In this document: positions 60,379 to 64,000 of the stretch, piece after piece
Position numbering within the stretch: the stretch's first letter is position 1
How the letters are laid out: each line of letters starts with the position of its first letter
Origin: Breviolum minutum Mf 1.05b.01
Taxonomy: Eukaryota > Sar > Dinophyceae > Suessiales > Symbiodiniaceae
Direction of reading: 5' to 3'
NCBI GenBank assembly: GCA_000507305.1
Contig: DF239906.1
Span: 62,001 to 126,000, forward strand
DNA: 64,000 nucleotides
Notes under the pieces: generated by a model
Database searches by the model: none
What the model was told of the DNA's origin: nothing
What the model saw: the letters and a program-made list of their open reading frames with translations, nothing else
Program-made: the position numbers and the translations under genes

Positions 60379-60486
60379 ACGGTTGGAAGAAATCCCAAAC
60401 AACCACCTTTTGGATGTATAAAACCTTGCAATTAATGGGATATTCTACCATATTTCAACTGGTGCAGGATTTCTTCCATCAACAGC
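60379..60486. mobile_element. Family D palindromic element
   Basis: GGTTGGAAGAAATCCCAAAC opposite GCAGGATTTCTTCCATCAAC; left outer arm altered. Confidence 0.65.
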
Positions 60487-60582
60487 ATCTTTCATGTCTT
60501 CTTTTCCAGTTCTTCCCTACCCTCCCTCAGTGCTTGAATCCCCGCGAATCGGTAGGTGAATTTCACGGGTCTATGAACGATG

Positions 60583-60690
60583 CGCTCCCTGAAACTAACA
60601 TGAGATAGCACCTGAAAATCTTCCAAAAGGAAAGGAAATTCGTCTTCCAACCATCCATTTTCAGGGGCTATGGTAGTTTTCTTGGAGGGT
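60583..60690. mobile_element. Family A palindromic element
   Basis: GCTCCCTGAAACTAACATGA opposite GCTATGGTAGTTTTCTTGGA; inner CACCTGAAAATCTTCC and CCATCCATTTTCAGG. Confidence 0.65.
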
Positions 60691-60855
60691 AGCAAAACAA
60701 ATCCGAACTCCAAAATACAAAGTGATACGGTTGGAAGAAGTCATGAATATATGAAATTCTAGCATCCACAAAGATGCTGGAAAGAAAAAAAAGAAGAATC
60801 AGATTATCCATGATGTTGTCCAGGTGTCTTCCAACAGTATGGGAACGAAAACAAT

Positions 60856-60955
60856 CCCTTACCATCCATGTATGGTATATTTACGTACATTTACCATATT
60901 TTACCATTAAAAACAAACACATGTAGATAAATATACCATACATGGATGGTAAGGG
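60856..60955. mobile_element. Family C palindromic element
   Basis: CCCTTACCATCCATGTATGG opposite CCATACATGGATGGTAAGGG, perfect complements. The TACCATCC subtype. Confidence 0.85.
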
Positions 60956-61028
60956 AATGGTGAACACGTCCAACTCATCACCCTCTAGCAGTTTCACGAC
61001 TGGATGCCCACTCGATCTGGATTCCCAC

Positions 61029-61079
61029 CTTCTCTTCAGCAATGACTTCCTTCCACTCTTCGATGGAAAGAATGTTGTC
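61029..61079 (-). CDS. exon, unknown product
   Basis: 17 codons, DNILSIEEWKEVIAEEK. Acceptor GATCTAAG, GT donor (GTGGGA); the frame stays open after the donor (VGIQIEWASSRETARG) to a TGA at about 60980, so this could also be a terminal exon. Confidence 0.6.
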
Positions 61080-61099
61080 CTTAGATCCGAGGAGCCAAC

Positions 61100-64000
61100 G
61101 ATGGCCTCATCTTCATTGTAAATGGTAGGTTCGGTAAGTCAATACAAACTGGCTATGCTAACAACTATCTAAATCAACAGATTCAACAGACTATTGTTAC
61201 TTACCCACTGAAACATATCTATTGGAAGCTTATTTGATTGTTCGGTGGCAGCATCCCATCAAACATCATCAAACCCTTGACCCCTTTGGTCACGGTCTAG
61301 GATGATAATCTTCATGTAAGAAACCCCAAAACATCATATTGGCAAATATGTGTTTGTTTCTTTCCAAGGAGTATTATCTATGCAATTTTTTGTTTATCCA
61401 CACTATGGTATTGTGATGATGGACTGACTATATGAAGAAGGATAGCAATAATCATCTCCTAGAAGCATCAACCAATGGGATCACTGATCTGTGATTACGC
61501 AACAACTTATTGTAACAAAAAAAACATGAGGACACCTTGGCTGCTTTGCTGCAACATGTTTTACAATCATATCGTGTTACCCTGCGATTTTTGAAGGTTT
61601 GTTTTTAATTAACTCTCTACCAAGGGTTGGGAAATATCACTTCATCCGAATCAATCGTGGCAACGCTCCCGAATTTCTGAAAAACCTCCCAGAACCTTAG
61701 GTTTTTTTGTTGGAGGAGGGGACGTACACAGTATTGCGATACATTGCCATACCAAACCAATGTGCTGTGTAGATGCATCGAAAGAAGAAATCATTTCAAA
61801 CATGCAACTTGTGAAACACAAGCAGTTCAAAAATATGCAAACACACACACATAACAAAAGGCTACTCATCAAAATTGATCAAATAGTTCCAAATTTGTTT
61901 GATTGTTAAACATGGCCAATGCAACGCGCGTTTTGACGAAGGCCGGCTATGTAATGCATAAATCATATACAAAAAAAAACGTAGCAAAAACAACATGTAA
62001 ACCAAGCATCTTCATCCTCATTTGCATGCTGAAAAAACATCTGCATTTTCCTCCTCAGGAAAGACAATACGGTGGCAATCGAATGGTGCGTGGAAATCCA
62101 AACTATACAATTGACCAATTTATTGTTGCATCTGACTGTTTTCAAATGCAATACTTCTGATATTAAAAAAATCTAATCTGATTGGGAACTGTGTTCAAAC
62201 CTGCAAACCGAGAGTTCGATTTGATGCGAACAACACCAGTTTTTCACATACGCATGCCCAGCTGGCCCCCAAAACGCCATACTGCTGACAGTATGTCCAC
62301 ACCCAAAAATAATGTGTTTGATTGATGCTGGTTTTTGGCAATGTTTTTGCGGTGGCCCTCGTCCTGTGCGAATTCTTTTTTGTTTCAACTGTCCTGCGGC
62401 GAAGAAATCAAGGTACATCGTCTGCATTGGCCTATTGGGTTGGATAGTGCCCAACATCATTGTTCCATGCCCCACGTATTGACATCACAACCAACCTATT
62501 TTCAGGTCACAATGAAAAGTCACGTCTTCACGAATACACATGAAGTAACCTTAATACAGAAAACCATGGCCCAGTCCGCAGCATAATTTGATCATCTTGT
62601 TGGGCAACTTTAAATGTTTCTTGCATAAACACGCCATTGATCACGGCAAGGCAAGCAAAACCTGAGCCAACAATGCCCATTCATGATTGTGTGCTGGGGA
62701 ATGACATTGCATATTTTTGGCCTGATGCACCTCGTAATTCCAAGCACTCATCAGCTGGGGATGGTGGAAAATATGTCGTGCAAACCTCCACTCCCATTGC
62801 CCCCCCCCGTAAAGTACTACAACACACATCAGGCTATAGACAATGCTGAAGTTGGATATTTGTTCAAACATCTTGGTTTACCATTCCAATAATCCAACTT
62901 GTCAGTCTCTCCTTCGTTTAAACCATGTTTCAGGCCATTCATGGTTGAGGCGACAATTGAGCCAACGGACATGTTTTGCCAAACTGTAAACAAACAGTTT
63001 GAGGCAAGAGACCAAAGATGATCTTGTGTCCAATGCTGAAGATCACAAACCAAGGATTCACCTTCTCCTGGTGGCAGAAGTTGTGCGATGAGAGAGATTC
63101 ACTCCAAAAAACATTTGGTGAAGCAAAACGAAGAAGAAAACCCAAGAGAGAAACAAATCACACAAAACCACATAGATGTGGGATGATGCTATACACCTTA
63201 CATACATGTTGCTTACATGCTACTTACGAAAAAACAACCAAGACAACAAAGAACATACCAACGAGCACACATTCACTGCAGTGATTTGTTGACATGCCAA
63301 CAAACCTCAACTGCTTTACACAAGTTTCCCTCAAACAAAGAACATGTGCACATTGGGGAATTTTGGTAGGACTTCCGACAAAAGTATCCGTGAGTCATTG
63401 CACTTCCTAGAAAAATGGGACCTGAACAATGTTTGCTTTTTGTTTCTGCTTTATTTGTTCAAACATGTTCAAACATATGGGTATGGCTCCAAAAACCCTC
63501 TGGAGTGTCCCGCGGTTACTTAAAGGGGCATGATCCAGAGGTTTCCAAGGCCCCAACTAGAAGATCATGTTTTCGTGATATTACATCATATGTCTACATG
63601 AGTCTGTGGCTTGACCAGAGGTCACATGAAAAGGTGGAGAGATCTATTCCAGCTAGACAAGCTATCTCGGAAGCTTGACAGCTTGGCAGCGTGGCTTTAC
63701 AACAGTTTGTTGCTTGGCAGCTTGGCGAGGTGAATAACTGCAGAGCAGGAAACCCAAGAACATGCAACCATCACTGGAGACCAAACATCAACTCACCAAT
63801 ACATTATATCATTCCAAAGGTCTGGATTAAAGGTCTGGATCAAATCATTTCGAAAGGTCTGGATCGGAGGTCTGGATTGTGTGCGGGACGGGGGCTTGAT
63901 CCAAACCCCTTACATTTTGAGCCGCAGCCATATGTTCATACTCTGAGGTTTATAGTTCCCATTCCTTCCAACAAAACACCCCTTGGTGACACTCCATCAT
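61100..64000. other. no gene confidently recognised
   Basis: Minus-strand frames at 62173-62475 (SMAFWGPAGHAYVKNWCCSH) and short plus-strand frames near 62060 have some exon-like signals, but none can be joined or assigned. No palindromic family member was found in these 2.9 kb, a contrast with the rest of the window. Confidence 0.3.

Noticed and set aside
756-60955. Palindromes as CRISPR repeats or transcription terminators
   Set aside because: They are dispersed, unequal and of several families, with no spacers; in a eukaryotic intron context terminators of bacterial type do not apply.

Overview
The window looks like nuclear DNA of a dinoflagellate. This rests on sequence features alone: very low coding density, tiny exons (about 25-115 bp) in introns of 0.1-2.7 kb, introns that by hand splicing start with GT, GC or GA and end in AG, every recognisable gene on one strand (minus), and many short palindromic elements packed into the introns. 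There are also several (CAA)n/(TTG)n arrays and a 5-base assembly gap at 50300-50304. I cannot name the genus.

Layout, read in the direction of transcription (minus strand, right to left). About 54.6-61.1 kb: scattered exons of one or more unrecognised genes, with a split PDZ-like domain at its downstream end. 49.2-52 kb: GC-richer sequence with direct and degenerate tandem repeats. 48.5-49.2 kb: an intronless, frameshifted ORF. 47.6-36.2 kb: a complete TDP2-like endonuclease/exonuclease/phosphatase gene that I could splice by hand into 13 exons and about 261 codons with all catalytic motifs. Its 2.7-kb seventh intron holds a second, intronless, frame-disrupted ORF on the same strand (39.7-41.0 kb). 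35.6-4.0 kb: a very large split gene. Its upstream part encodes an unrecognised N-terminal region with an acidic linker, and its downstream part encodes pentatricopeptide (PPR) repeats, most of them cut by introns into half-repeat exons. About 1.4 kb: one exon with the RlmJ (23S rRNA adenine-N6 methyltransferase) signature, probably the next gene, running off the left edge.

The space between exons is not featureless. I count roughly ten families of about 80-125 bp inverted-repeat elements, each with several copies; the two arms within a copy match each other even where copies differ. None overlaps a recognised exon and many sit 20-60 bp from an exon edge. They behave like MITEs or introner-like elements that have colonised the introns.

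Functionally, the TDP2-like protein would remove 5'-tyrosyl adducts from DNA (or act as another EEP phosphodiesterase), and the PPR protein would bind organellar RNA. Exon boundaries were set by eye, using reading-frame continuity and family alignment; no search was run. I found no convincing plus-strand gene, and no tRNA, rRNA or CRISPR.
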